The notes under the pieces are model-generated. The model made no database searches. It was not told the origin of the DNA and worked only from the letters and a program-made list of their open reading frames with translations. A DNA stretch of 47,636 bases from Deltaproteobacteria bacterium (GTDB taxonomy: Bacteria; Desulfobacterota; Binatia; UBA9968; JAJDTQ01), in contig JAPOPM010000112.1 in NCBI GenBank assembly GCA_026712905.1, positions 1 through 47,636 on the forward strand, given 5' to 3'. Shown here piece after piece: positions 39,773-47,303 of this stretch. Position 1 is the first letter of the stretch. Every line of letters begins with the position of its first letter. The position numbers were made by a program, and so were the translations under genes.

Positions 39773-40239
39773 TTGCGCTTTCTCCCTGACTGGATGTCGA
39801 GATGAATGGCGGCGGGTACGGGCTTGCCCTCGGCGTTGCCGGCCGTGACCAGTCTCAGAACGTAATCGGGTCCGGAGTCGCCGGTGAGGCGAACGTGAAC
39901 GGTCGCGATGCGAACCCTGCCCACCGGCAGTTCGTTGCCGGGCCGCAAGGTGAAATCCGCGACGATGATGCGGTCGGCGCGCCCGTCGTTGACAGCCTTG
40001 CGATCGTAGTAGGGGGCCTTCGGGAATGCCGGACTGTCCCCGTTTTCGACCCCCACCACGCGCATCCGGCCGCCGGCTTCGGACAACTCGAACTGCCATG
40101 CCGCCACGGGCTCGGCGGTTTCCAGGTGGACGTCGAGCGCCGCGAAACGGACCGTCGTCTCTTCCGCGAACGACCAGCCGGGCAAAGCGGCCGCGCAAAA
40201 GACGAAGCAAAGTAGAATATTCAAGCGCCAGCGGCTCAT
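39769..40239 (-). CDS. Secreted cohesin-like protein
   Basis: In this 156-residue protein residues about 7-25 form a signal peptide (LLCFVFCAAALPGWSFAEE). The rest is a single beta-rich domain: VRFAALDVHLETAEPVAAWQ leads, MRVVGVENGD and YYDRKAVNDG follow, then ADFTLRPGNELPVGRVRIATVHVRL. The order of strands and the ENGD ... PYYD ... P-x-G-x-x-R-I-A-T-V-H-V-R pattern recall cohesin-type modules, which bind dockerins. Assignment is by pattern only. It overlaps both neighbours by four bases, and the gene immediately upstream encodes a dockerin-like calcium loop, which supports a cohesin-dockerin pairing in the periplasm. Confidence 0.55.
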   Translation of the reverse strand: MSRWRLNILLCFVFCAAALPGWSFAEETTVRFAALDVHLETAEPVAAWQFELSEAGGRMRVVGVENGDSPAFPKAPYYDRKAVNDGRADRIIVADFTLRPGNELPVGRVRIATVHVRLTGDSGPDYVLRLVTAGNAEGKPVPAAIHLDIQSGRKRK

Positions 40240-40724
40240 AGCTTCTCCGCGGAACCTTCCAACGCAACGATGCTCATGGCCAGGGCGTCGACCTTCGCCC
40301 GAGCGGCTGGCGCCTGGTCGCCGCGCGCCATCCGGGCCAGAGCAAAGGCGTCGAGAATGTCTACGGCGCCGGAGCCGTCGATGTCGTCGGGTATGCTGGC
40401 GACCGTAGCGACCCGGAGGTCGGCGGGTCCCACCGGGGTGTACGTTCGCCAAAGAAGGACCCCCACCAGGAGGCTCGCAGCCAGGCTTCCGGCCATGGCC
40501 CAACGAAACCCGGCCGGGCGCGCGCGCCGCGGCCGGTCGGCGAAGTGATCCTTGGCCGCCTCGGCGATATGTCGGTCTGCCTCCGGCGACATGACCGCCA
40601 CCGTCCTGTCGAGGCGGGCGAGCCCCTGGATCAAATCCTCGGGCAGGTCGATCTCTTCCTCGGCGGACGGCACGCCGCGTCCCGGTTGCGTGGGCAAGAT
40701 CCTTGTGTCGTCGTCGCGTTCCAT
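40236..40724 (-). CDS. Single-pass membrane protein with a dockerin-like calcium loop (putative anti-sigma or sensor)
   Basis: This 162-residue protein has an acidic cytoplasmic part (1-73), one membrane helix (about 74-93) and a periplasmic tail. The tail contains DIDGSGAVDILDAF, an F-hand calcium loop with Asp114, Asp116, Ser118, Asp122 and Asp125 at ligand positions and the following ALARMARG helix, as in type I dockerins. Only one good copy is present, where dockerins usually have two. The gene follows the ECF sigma gene by 38 bp. Gene order plus topology suggest an anti-sigma factor or signal sensor, but no zinc-binding anti-sigma motif is present, so that role is inferred. Confidence 0.65.
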   Translation of the reverse strand: MERDDDTRILPTQPGRGVPSAEEEIDLPEDLIQGLARLDRTVAVMSPEADRHIAEAAKDHFADRPRRARPAGFRWAMAGSLAASLLVGVLLWRTYTPVGPADLRVATVASIPDDIDGSGAVDILDAFALARMARGDQAPAARAKVDALAMSIVALEGSAEKL

Positions 40725-40762
40725 GGTTCCACCCGGTTAAGCGCACGACACGGGCAAAAGGT

Positions 40763-41344
40763 TCACGCTTTGCCGAAATCCTTGATCTCGGGGCTTTCCC
40801 GCAGTTCCCTCACCGCAAGGTGGAGCCGGGACTTGACTGTGCCGAGGGGTATGGAAAGGGTGTCCGCGATGTCCTGCAGCGACATGTCGTCGACGAAGCG
40901 CAGGAACAGCACCTCCCGGCGCTCGGCGGGCAGGCGGGCCACGGCCGCCGACAACCGCGCCGGGTCCCGCTCCGCCGGATCGGTGCCGCCGGGCGCCGGC
41001 AACCGATCCGGATCGAACTCCTCGGAGTCGTCCAGGCGGGCGCGTTGGCGCAGGGAGGAGAGGGTCAGGTTCTTGGCCACCGGATAGAGCAACGACCGGA
41101 GCTGCGCCGTCAGCACCAGCCCTTCGCCCGTGGGGGGAAACTTCTTGAGCAGGTAGAGAAACGTCTCCTGCAGCACGTCGACGGCCGCGTCCGGGTCGGC
41201 GCCGAACCGCAGGGCCACCCGAGTGACGTAGTCGCGGTGCCGCCGGTACAGCGTTTCAAAGGCCTGCACCGCCTCATCGCGGTGGCCGCGGTTGCATAGC
41301 TCCACCAGCTCCCTGTCGCTGCGTCGGTCCAACGCCTGTGCCAT
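40763..41344 (-). CDS. ECF-type RNA polymerase sigma-70 factor
   Basis: This 193-residue protein has sigma region 2 at about 25-90 (FETLYRRHRDYVTRVALRFGADPDAAVDVLQETFLYLLKKF) and region 4 at about 135-185 (ARLPAERREVLFLRFVDDMSLQDIADTLSIPLGTVKSRLHLAVREL). It is the first gene of an operon running to 37335. Upstream on the minus strand, TATACT (plus positions 41354-41359) is preceded 17 bp earlier by TTTCCC (41377-41382), a weak sigma-70-like promoter. The ATG would then lie very close to the transcription start. The likely regulon includes its own operon. Confidence 0.92.
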   Translation of the reverse strand: MAQALDRRSDRELVELCNRGHRDEAVQAFETLYRRHRDYVTRVALRFGADPDAAVDVLQETFLYLLKKFPPTGEGLVLTAQLRSLLYPVAKNLTLSSLRQRARLDDSEEFDPDRLPAPGGTDPAERDPARLSAAVARLPAERREVLFLRFVDDMSLQDIADTLSIPLGTVKSRLHLAVRELRESPEIKDFGKA

Positions 41345-41395
41345 GGAGCGTCCAGTATAGGGCTTCCCTGATGGCGGGGAAATTCCGTCTCGCCG

Positions 41396-41818
41396 TCACT
41401 TGTGGAAACCGGACCTGCCCGAAATCCAGAGGGTCGCTTGACGAAGCCGGCGGAACCACGGGTAGAAAAAACGCGCCCGTTCGGCACTGGAACCCACCCA
41501 TCGCGTCAGCAGGTTGACCCAACCGGGTTCGGTGGCCAAGGTGCCCAGCACCTCCATGGCCTCGGCTCCCTGGTAACGCCGGCCCTCCAACATGAGGATC
41601 ATGCCGTCCTCGAGGTCGCAGCCAACCCCCCGCAACTCATCCACGAGTTCAGGGGCGTTCCTTCCGTCGATGAACTGCAGCCGTCTCCCGTCGGGAGTCC
41701 GGAAGCGGGACTTCCTCGCATACGTCCGGCAGTAGACGCATTCGCCGTCGTAAAGGACGAAGTCGTTCTGTGAGGATTTTGCGACAGGCTCTTCACGCAC
41801 GGGGTTTAACGCAGTCAC
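41396..41818 (-). CDS. DCC-family thiol-disulfide oxidoreductase-like protein (DUF393)
   Basis: This 140-residue protein begins at GTG 41818, five bases after AAGGAG. The signature FVLYDGECVYCRTYAR (about 21-36) contains the D-G-x-C-x-x-C motif after which the DCC family is named. QFIDGRNAPEL and a C-terminal aromatic segment (RARFFYPWFRRLRQATLW) follow. The fold is thioredoxin-like and the function is poorly defined. It lies 51 bp upstream of the sigma gene on the same strand, so it may belong to the same transcription unit. Confidence 0.85.
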   Translation of the reverse strand: MTALNPVREEPVAKSSQNDFVLYDGECVYCRTYARKSRFRTPDGRRLQFIDGRNAPELVDELRGVGCDLEDGMILMLEGRRYQGAEAMEVLGTLATEPGWVNLLTRWVGSSAERARFFYPWFRRLRQATLWISGRSGFHK

Positions 41819-41892
41819 TCATTCTCCTTACAAATCCACCTCCCACCGCACATCGAGACCATGTTGGCACCACGAACTCTGTTTGAATTGGC

Positions 41893-42303
41893 TCATTTCG
41901 ACAACGCCCGCAGAACTTGGCGGTCATCGTGCATGATCTCATCGGCCAATGCGACTTGGCGGCCCGTTTCCGGCTCATCGAGTGCAACGCTGACCCTGCC
42001 AGCCCGCTTGCGAATTGTCTGGCGAATGACGATCTCCACATCACGCCCCAGGGCCGTCAACAAACGAAAAAGGCGCTCCATGGAATACTCACGAAAATCT
42101 CCTCGCAGAAGCCGTGAAACATCGGGTTGGGCCAATCCAAGCAATCTCGCCGCCTCGACCTGTTTGAGGCCACGCCGGCGAATAATCTCTTCAATGCGAC
42201 TGACGAGTTTCGCCTTCAAGAGGTGCGCGTCCGCCTCAGGGTGCCCGAGATCACTGAACACGTTGCCGCTACTCCGTTCAATCCTGGTCTCTTTCCTATC
42301 CAT
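41893..42303 (-). CDS. HigA-like XRE-family antitoxin/regulator
   Basis: This 136-residue protein is taken from ATG 42303, seven bases after GAAGGA; an ATG six codons upstream lacks a ribosome site. The helix-turn-helix lies at about 32-80 (LVSRIEEIIRRRGLKQVEAARLLGLAQPDVSRLLRGDFREYSMERLFRL), the pattern of antitoxins paired with Gp49-like HigB toxins. The toxin gene directly upstream has been reduced by an internal deletion. A perfect palindrome (42468-42489) upstream of that remnant is the likely autoregulatory operator. Confidence 0.85.
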   Translation of the reverse strand: MDRKETRIERSSGNVFSDLGHPEADAHLLKAKLVSRIEEIIRRRGLKQVEAARLLGLAQPDVSRLLRGDFREYSMERLFRLLTALGRDVEIVIRQTIRKRAGRVSVALDEPETGRQVALADEIMHDDRQVLRALSK

Positions 42304-42307
42304 TGCG

Positions 42308-42462
42308 TTATCCTTCGCCATCGTAGGTTTGGCTATAGTGTCGTTCCGCCGCCTTCAACCTGCGTTTGATCAAATCGATTTCCGACTTGGGCGTCTCCGC
42401 ACCCCGTTGTCCTCCCTACTTGAGCCAACCCATTCGACAGGCTTCAGCGTCGTACCGGCCAT
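42308..42462 (-). pseudogene. HigB (phage Gp49-like) toxin gene with large internal deletion
   Basis: From ATG 42462 the frame reads AGTTLKPVEWVGSSREDN, the N-terminus of Gp49/RelE-type toxins (KPVEWVGSSxxDL). It then continues out of register and stops after about 30 residues. In a second frame, directly before the antitoxin, ETPKSEIDLIKRRLKAAERHY matches the toxin C-terminus (KTPxxEIxLAKxRLxx) and ends at TAA 42310-42308. Roughly 60-80 central codons are gone and the two ends are joined out of frame. No active toxin can be made. The antitoxin and operator remain intact. Confidence 0.72.
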
Positions 42463-42467
42463 ACAAC

Positions 42468-42489
42468 AATATAGTGGATTCACTATATT
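42468..42489. promoter_or_regulatory. Palindromic operator of the higBA remnant
   Basis: AATATAGTG (42468-42476), GATT and CACTATATT (42481-42489) form a perfect 9-bp inverted repeat, 5 bp upstream of the toxin remnant start at 42462. It contains TATAGT and TATATT, which could serve as -10 hexamers. Autoregulation by antitoxin binding to such palindromes is standard for HigA-type proteins. It is strongly AT-rich within GC-rich DNA. Confidence 0.65.
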
Positions 42490-42549
42490 TGCGCAAGGCG
42501 CAACTGATCGCGGGTTGACCGCCCTTCCGAGTCAGCCTATGATTTTTGG

Positions 42550-43185
42550 ATGTGGACGCGAAAATACTCCCGCCAAGGCGCCTTGATCGCCGGGGCAGCC
42601 GCGGGTGTCACGGGCCTCTCGTGGCTGGCCTGTTCGCGGGCGACGCTGCTGGACTACCCCTTTTCCGGCCCCGCCGCCGACCGTTCGCTCGGACTCGCTC
42701 CGCCGCTCGCCTGCACGCGTGCCATACCCGAACTGACCGAGGGGCCGTTCTACACGCCCGGGACGCCGCTTCGGGCCGATCTGCGGGAGCCGGACACGGG
42801 CGGCCGACCGCTCGTGGTGCAGGGCCTGGTGCTCTCGCCGGACTGCCGTCCCATCGCGGGCGCCGTGGTGGACATCTGGCACGCCGACGAGAACGGCCGC
42901 TACGACAATTCGGGCTTCCGGTATCGCGGCCATCAATACACCGACGCCGCCGGGGCGTTTCGCTTCGAGACCGTCCGGCCCGTGCGTTATACGGGGCGTA
43001 CGCCGCATATCCACGTCAAGGTCCAGGGGCCGTCCACGCGCCTGCTCACCACCCAGCTCTACTTTCCCGACGTGCCCGACGAAAACGCCGGCGACAGCAT
43101 CTTTCACGACGACCTGCTGATGGACCTGAGGCGCACCCCACAAGGGTGGCTCGGGCGCTTCGACTTCGTGCTCGCACCGGCCTGA
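42550..43185 (+). CDS. Exported intradiol ring-cleavage dioxygenase-like protein
   Basis: This 211-residue protein has a basic, hydrophobic N-terminus (ALIAGAAAGVTGLSWLAC, about 11-28) that looks like an export or lipoprotein signal with Cys28 as a possible anchor. The lipobox is imperfect (Trp at -3). The iron ligands of the intradiol family are recognisable: Tyr in LTEGPFYTPG, Tyr in DENGRYDNSG, and the HxH of RTPHIHVKV. This small secreted subfamily differs from cytoplasmic catechol dioxygenases and may act on external aromatics. No clear ribosome site precedes the ATG. It is divergent from the higBA remnant. Confidence 0.85.
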   Translation: MWTRKYSRQGALIAGAAAGVTGLSWLACSRATLLDYPFSGPAADRSLGLAPPLACTRAIPELTEGPFYTPGTPLRADLREPDTGGRPLVVQGLVLSPDCRPIAGAVVDIWHADENGRYDNSGFRYRGHQYTDAAGAFRFETVRPVRYTGRTPHIHVKVQGPSTRLLTTQLYFPDVPDENAGDSIFHDDLLMDLRRTPQGWLGRFDFVLAPA

Positions 43186-43268
43186 TGCCGGCCGCCGGCG
43201 CAACGAACTGAGCGCGCGGCCCCGGACCACGGACTCCCGGTTCGGCGGTCTCGTGTCCCGGCCGCCGA

Positions 43269-43601
43269 CTACCTCACGTAACGAAACTCCAGCGTGGTGC
43301 AACCTTCCTCGGTCCGGTAGGGACCATGCTTCATTCCCGGGGGACGGCAGGCGTACATCCCCTTCTTCAGAAGCCGGTCCCCATCCCACTGGCTCCCCTC
43401 CACGATGTACACTTCCTCCCAGAAATCGTGGACGAAGGTCTCCGTGCTCGCGCCGCCGGGATCCACCTTGAGAAGGCGGGTGACGAACCCGATCTCCGGG
43501 TCCTCGGTCAGGATCTTTTGGTAATGACCTGGTGGCGCGCCCTCCACCGGCACCCAGGGCAGGTCATCCACCGGAAAGAACTCGAGCTCTGGCTTGGGCA
43601 T
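43269..43601 (-). CDS. Small cupin-type protein (2)
   Basis: This 110-residue protein starts at MPKPELEFF (ATG 43601), seven bases after AAGGAGG; an upstream in-frame ATG has no such site. TFVHDFWEEVYIVEGS and GMYACRPPGMKHGPY are nearly the same as in the cupin at 28547, with identity strongest around the presumed metal site. It is divergent from the MFS transporter gene (76 bp between starts), which suggests a shared pathway or regulation. Enzymatic role unknown. Confidence 0.85.
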   Translation of the reverse strand: MPKPELEFFPVDDLPWVPVEGAPPGHYQKILTEDPEIGFVTRLLKVDPGGASTETFVHDFWEEVYIVEGSQWDGDRLLKKGMYACRPPGMKHGPYRTEEGCTTLEFRYVR

Positions 43602-43677
43602 GGCCGAACCTCCTTCATTCATTCTTCATTCATACGCCTTGTTTCCATGCACTGACGGCTATCCTATCATACGACGC

Positions 43678-44913
43678 ATGGGGCGCGGCACGAGGGAAAA
43701 ATTCATCATCGCCGTCTTCTGCCTGGCGCAATCCCTGGCCCAGATCGGCGCCATGGCCTTCGCGGCGTTGCTGCCGGCCTTCTTCGCGGAATGGTCCCTC
43801 AGCCACGCGGAGGCGGGCTGGCTTTCCGGCATCATGTTCGGCGCCTACGCCGCCGCGGTGCCGATCCTGCTGCCGCTGACGGACCGTGTCGACCCGCGCG
43901 GGGTCTACATGTGCGCGGTTTCCACCACCATGCTGTCCCATCTCGGCATGGCCTTCCTCGCGGACGGGTTCTGGACCGCCCTCGTCTTTCGCGCGCTCAA
44001 CGGCGTCGGCTGGGCCGGCACCTACATGGTGGGGCTCAAGGCGTTGTCCGACCAGGTGGAGGGGCCGGCGCAATCGCGCGCCGTGGCCATTCACGGCGTC
44101 AGCACGGGTGTCAGCAGCTCCTTCTCCTTCCTCATCGCCGGCGCGGTGACGGCGCACTTCGGCTGGCAGGCCGCGTTCATGGTCGGGGCCGGCGGAGCTT
44201 TCGGGGCGGCGCTTGTGGCCCTGACCCTGTTCCCGGCAAGTCCGAGGAAGGAGCGGCCGGCCTCCGCGGCGCGGCTCCTGGACTTCAAGCCGGTGCTCCG
44301 CAACGCCTCGGTCATGGCCTATGCGCTGGGCTACTGCGTGCACACCTGGGAGATGTTCGTCGTCCGTTCCTGGATGGTGACTTTTCTGACCTTTGCGGCG
44401 GCACAAGGGGACGGTGCGCCGAATCTCCTGGTTCCGACCATGGTGGCGACGCTGGCGGGACTGCTGGGGACGGCCTCCAGCTTTCTTGGCAACGAGATGG
44501 CGCGTCGCCTGGGGCGCCGGCGCTGGATCCTGCTCGTATTCGCCGTATCCATGGCGCTGGCGCTGGTGGTGGGCTTCACGGCGGGGGTGGGCTACGGCAC
44601 GGCGGCCTTCGTCAGTCTCCTCTACAACGCGGCGATCTATGCGGACTCCTCGTCACTCACCGCCGGTACGGTCGGCAACGCCGACCCCGAGAGACGCGGT
44701 GCCGCGCTGGCCGTGCACGCGATGCTGGGATACGGCGGCGGCTTCGTGGGACCGCTGGCCATGGGCCTGATCCTGCACGTGCTCGGCGGCGAAAGCGTGC
44801 TCAACTGGGGCATCGCCTTCGGCCACATCGCCGTCGTGCTGCTGGTGGGGCCGCTGGCCATCCGCACCCTCAAACCGCATGACCTGCCCGGCGACCGGCC
44901 CCGCACGGACTAG
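43678..44913 (+). CDS. MFS transporter (12-helix)
   Basis: This 411-residue protein starts at MGRGTREKFIIAVFCLAQSLAQIG (ATG 43678). About 12 membrane segments are visible, with LSHAEAGWLSGIMFGAYAAAVPILLPLTDRVDPRG as the helix 2-3 motif region, RALNGVGWAGTYMVGLKAL and a cytoplasmic middle loop (SPRKERPASAARLLD). The substrate is not predictable. It shares a divergent promoter region with the small cupin gene. Confidence 0.9.
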   Translation: MGRGTREKFIIAVFCLAQSLAQIGAMAFAALLPAFFAEWSLSHAEAGWLSGIMFGAYAAAVPILLPLTDRVDPRGVYMCAVSTTMLSHLGMAFLADGFWTALVFRALNGVGWAGTYMVGLKALSDQVEGPAQSRAVAIHGVSTGVSSSFSFLIAGAVTAHFGWQAAFMVGAGGAFGAALVALTLFPASPRKERPASAARLLDFKPVLRNASVMAYALGYCVHTWEMFVVRSWMVTFLTFAAAQGDGAPNLLVPTMVATLAGLLGTASSFLGNEMARRLGRRRWILLVFAVSMALALVVGFTAGVGYGTAAFVSLLYNAAIYADSSSLTAGTVGNADPERRGAALAVHAMLGYGGGFVGPLAMGLILHVLGGESVLNWGIAFGHIAVVLLVGPLAIRTLKPHDLPGDRPRTD

Positions 44914-44931
44914 TGGGGTGTCTTCACCCGG

Positions 44932-45753
44932 TCAGGAAAATCGGCGCAAGGAACTGGTGAGCCCTACGAGGGAAAGACTGTAGATGAGCCACTTGGACGG
45001 ATCGAAGTTATACCACTGGCGGCCGTTCCGGTAATCACTCTGATACCTGTGGTGATAGTTGTGGTACCCCTCTCCAAAGGTGATGAGCGAAACCCACCAA
45101 CTGTCACGACTTGAGTCGGATGCTCCGTGAGGTTGGGCGCCCCACAGGTGGCAGATGGAATTGATGCAGAACGTGGAGTTCAGGACGAAAAAGGTCCGCC
45201 CGACTCCGGCGAGCAAGAAACATCCCAGGCCCCCGAACCAGCCGTCGTACAAGAAGCCCACCACGAACGGCAGCGCCAAGCCGGACAGGACAATCGGGAT
45301 GTAGTAACGATGTTGCCACATCACCACGGCATCCTGCTGCAACTTGCGGGCAAACTTGTCGTCTCTGTAGGGATCGTCCCAGAACAGCCAACCGCAATGA
45401 CTGTGCCAGAATCCTAGTTGAGCACTGTAAGGATCTTCTTCCTGGTCGCACCGGGCGTGATGGCGTATATGATCCGCCGTCCAGCTAAGGCCCGAGTTTT
45501 GCAGGGCCCATCCTCCCGCGACCAGGAAAGAGCCTTTGACCCAATCGGGGCAAGCAAAACTCCGATGAGCCAGCAAGCGGTGGTACCCTACGGTGATGCC
45601 CAGTCCCGTGATGACGTAGAGCACCACGAACATGGCCCAATCGACCCAGGAATAGCCGTAGAAATACGCGTAGGCCGGCAATCCGACGACCGCTCCGCCC
45701 ACGACACTGGAGAACAACGTAAGGTTCAAACGATTAAGGGTTCGCGTCTGCAT
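44932..45753 (-). CDS. Membrane fatty-acid (acyl-CoA) desaturase
   Basis: This 273-residue protein has the three histidine boxes of delta-9-type desaturases in order: HRLLAHR (about 58-64), HIRHHARCD (about 95-103; the usual HRRHH reads HIRHH) and HNYHH (about 229-233). Hydrophobic segments lie between them. The enzyme would introduce a cis double bond into an acyl chain using a di-iron centre and outside electron donors. It is somewhat less GC-rich than its neighbours and stands alone between the MFS and Liv genes. Confidence 0.92.
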   Translation of the reverse strand: MQTRTLNRLNLTLFSSVVGGAVVGLPAYAYFYGYSWVDWAMFVVLYVITGLGITVGYHRLLAHRSFACPDWVKGSFLVAGGWALQNSGLSWTADHIRHHARCDQEEDPYSAQLGFWHSHCGWLFWDDPYRDDKFARKLQQDAVVMWQHRYYIPIVLSGLALPFVVGFLYDGWFGGLGCFLLAGVGRTFFVLNSTFCINSICHLWGAQPHGASDSSRDSWWVSLITFGEGYHNYHHRYQSDYRNGRQWYNFDPSKWLIYSLSLVGLTSSLRRFS

Positions 45754-45845
45754 TCAATACTTCCTCTTCCTTTCTCTCCCGTTCAAGCTACCACAAGTCC
45801 CCGCATAGTTCACGTCAACCGACGACTCCTGACGCGATTTTTCTT

Positions 45846-47297
45846 CTACCCGCCGTCCACGATGCTGCCGCGCTCGATGACGAAGGTCCGGTCGAGGAGC
45901 CTGGCGATGTGGACGTCGTTGGACTCGGCCACCAGCACGGAGGCTCCCTCCTTCTTGAGGTCGTCGAGAATCTCCACCATCCGCTGGGCAAAGATAGGGG
46001 CGATGCCTTCGCCGGGCTCGTCCAGCAGCAGCAGCCGGGTGCCGCACATCAGAGCGCGGGCGAAGGCGACGAACTTCTGCTGGCCGCCCGAGAGACTCGT
46101 CGCGCCCCGGCGGCGGAACTCCTCGACCTCGGGCATGAGGCCGTAGATCCACCGGAGCCGCTCCCGCGCGTTGTCCGCTCGGGTGGCCCAGACGGGCAGC
46201 AGGATGTTCTCCTCGGCGGTCAACTCGGGCACGAGCCGGCGGTCCTCGGGCATGAAGCCGATGCCCAGGTGGGCCCGGCGATGGGCCGGGGTCGCGGCCA
46301 GGTCGACGTCGCCGAGCCGTACCGTGCCCCGCTGAATCGACAGCGCGCCCATGACCGCGCGCATGAAGGTGGTCTTGCCCGCGCCGTTGCGGCCGATGAG
46401 GCCGCACATGGAGCCCGACGGAACGCTGAGATGGACCCCGCGCAGGATCGGCGTGGCGCCGATGCTCACGTCGAGGCCGCCGACGGCCAAGGTATCCTCC
46501 CCGGATGAGGTCCGCCCTGACGCCGGCGGCGGTGCTGCCGCGCCCGCGTCATGACTCCGGCCGAGCACATACTCGCGCACGCCATCGTCCCGCATTGCCT
46601 GCGCGGTGGGAGCGTCGCAGATGATCTCGCCCTGATAGAAGGCGAGCACGCGGTCCACGTAGCGCTCGACGATCTCCATGTCGTGCTCGATGAAAAGCAC
46701 GGTGGTGCGCTCCTCCTTCAGCGCCTGCATGAGGATGTCCATGATCGCGAACTTCTCCTCGGCGCTGATGCCGCTGGTGGGCTCGTCCAGCATGAGCAGC
46801 TTGGGCTTGCGCACCGTGGCCATGGCGATGTCCAGGAGCTTGCGTATGCCCTGGGGCAGCGCGGAGCCGATGGCGTCCCGGTACTCCGCGATCTGGTAAC
46901 GCGCCAGGTGGGCTTCCACCCGCGCCGCCCGCTCTTCCTCCATGAGCGGCATCAGCAGGCTCGCCCCGTCCTCCTCGGCCACGCCGAAGGCCATCATCAG
47001 GTTGTCGAAGACGGTCTCCGACAGGAAGACCTGGGGTACCTGAAACGAGCGGCAAAGGCCGAGGCGCGTGATGGCCCGCACCGAGAGGCCGAGAATGCTG
47101 CGGCCCATGAACTCCACGGTGCCGCCGCCGGGCGGGAGATGGCCGGTGACGAGGTTGACGAACGTGGTCTTGCCGGCCCCGTTGGCGCCGATGACCCCGA
47201 TGGTCTCCCCCTCCTCCACCACGACGTTGATGTCATGGGCGGCCACCACGGCGCCGAAGGACTTCTCGAGATCGTGGACTTCCAGGACGGCGGACAT
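45846..47297 (-). CDS. Fused LivG-LivF branched-chain amino acid-type ABC ATPase
   Basis: This 483-residue protein has two complete ABC domains. Domain 1 (about 1-235, LivG-like) has Walker A GANGAGKTT, Walker B LLMLDEPTSG and FIEHDMEIV, but its signature reads LPQGIRKLLDIA instead of LSxGQ. Domain 2 (about 255-483, LivF-like) has GRNGAGKTT, a normal LSGGQQKFVAFARAL signature, LLLLDEPGEG and VAESN. A Pro/Ala/Gly linker (AAAPPPASGRTSS) joins them. Normally LivG and LivF are separate proteins. The fusion enforces heterodimerisation for import of branched-chain amino acids, amides or similar compounds. The LivM-like gene ends 6 bp upstream. Confidence 0.92.
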   Translation of the reverse strand: MSAVLEVHDLEKSFGAVVAAHDINVVVEEGETIGVIGANGAGKTTFVNLVTGHLPPGGGTVEFMGRSILGLSVRAITRLGLCRSFQVPQVFLSETVFDNLMMAFGVAEEDGASLLMPLMEEERAARVEAHLARYQIAEYRDAIGSALPQGIRKLLDIAMATVRKPKLLMLDEPTSGISAEEKFAIMDILMQALKEERTTVLFIEHDMEIVERYVDRVLAFYQGEIICDAPTAQAMRDDGVREYVLGRSHDAGAAAPPPASGRTSSGEDTLAVGGLDVSIGATPILRGVHLSVPSGSMCGLIGRNGAGKTTFMRAVMGALSIQRGTVRLGDVDLAATPAHRRAHLGIGFMPEDRRLVPELTAEENILLPVWATRADNARERLRWIYGLMPEVEEFRRRGATSLSGGQQKFVAFARALMCGTRLLLLDEPGEGIAPIFAQRMVEILDDLKKEGASVLVAESNDVHIARLLDRTFVIERGSIVDGG

Positions 47298-47303
47298 GGC
47301 CGG

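Noticed and set aside
39773-40267. 165-codon extension of the VIT-VWA protein upstream of ATG 39772
   Set aside because: It overlaps the cohesin-like gene antisense-style in another frame, is arginine-rich, and would bury the lipoprotein signal sequence.
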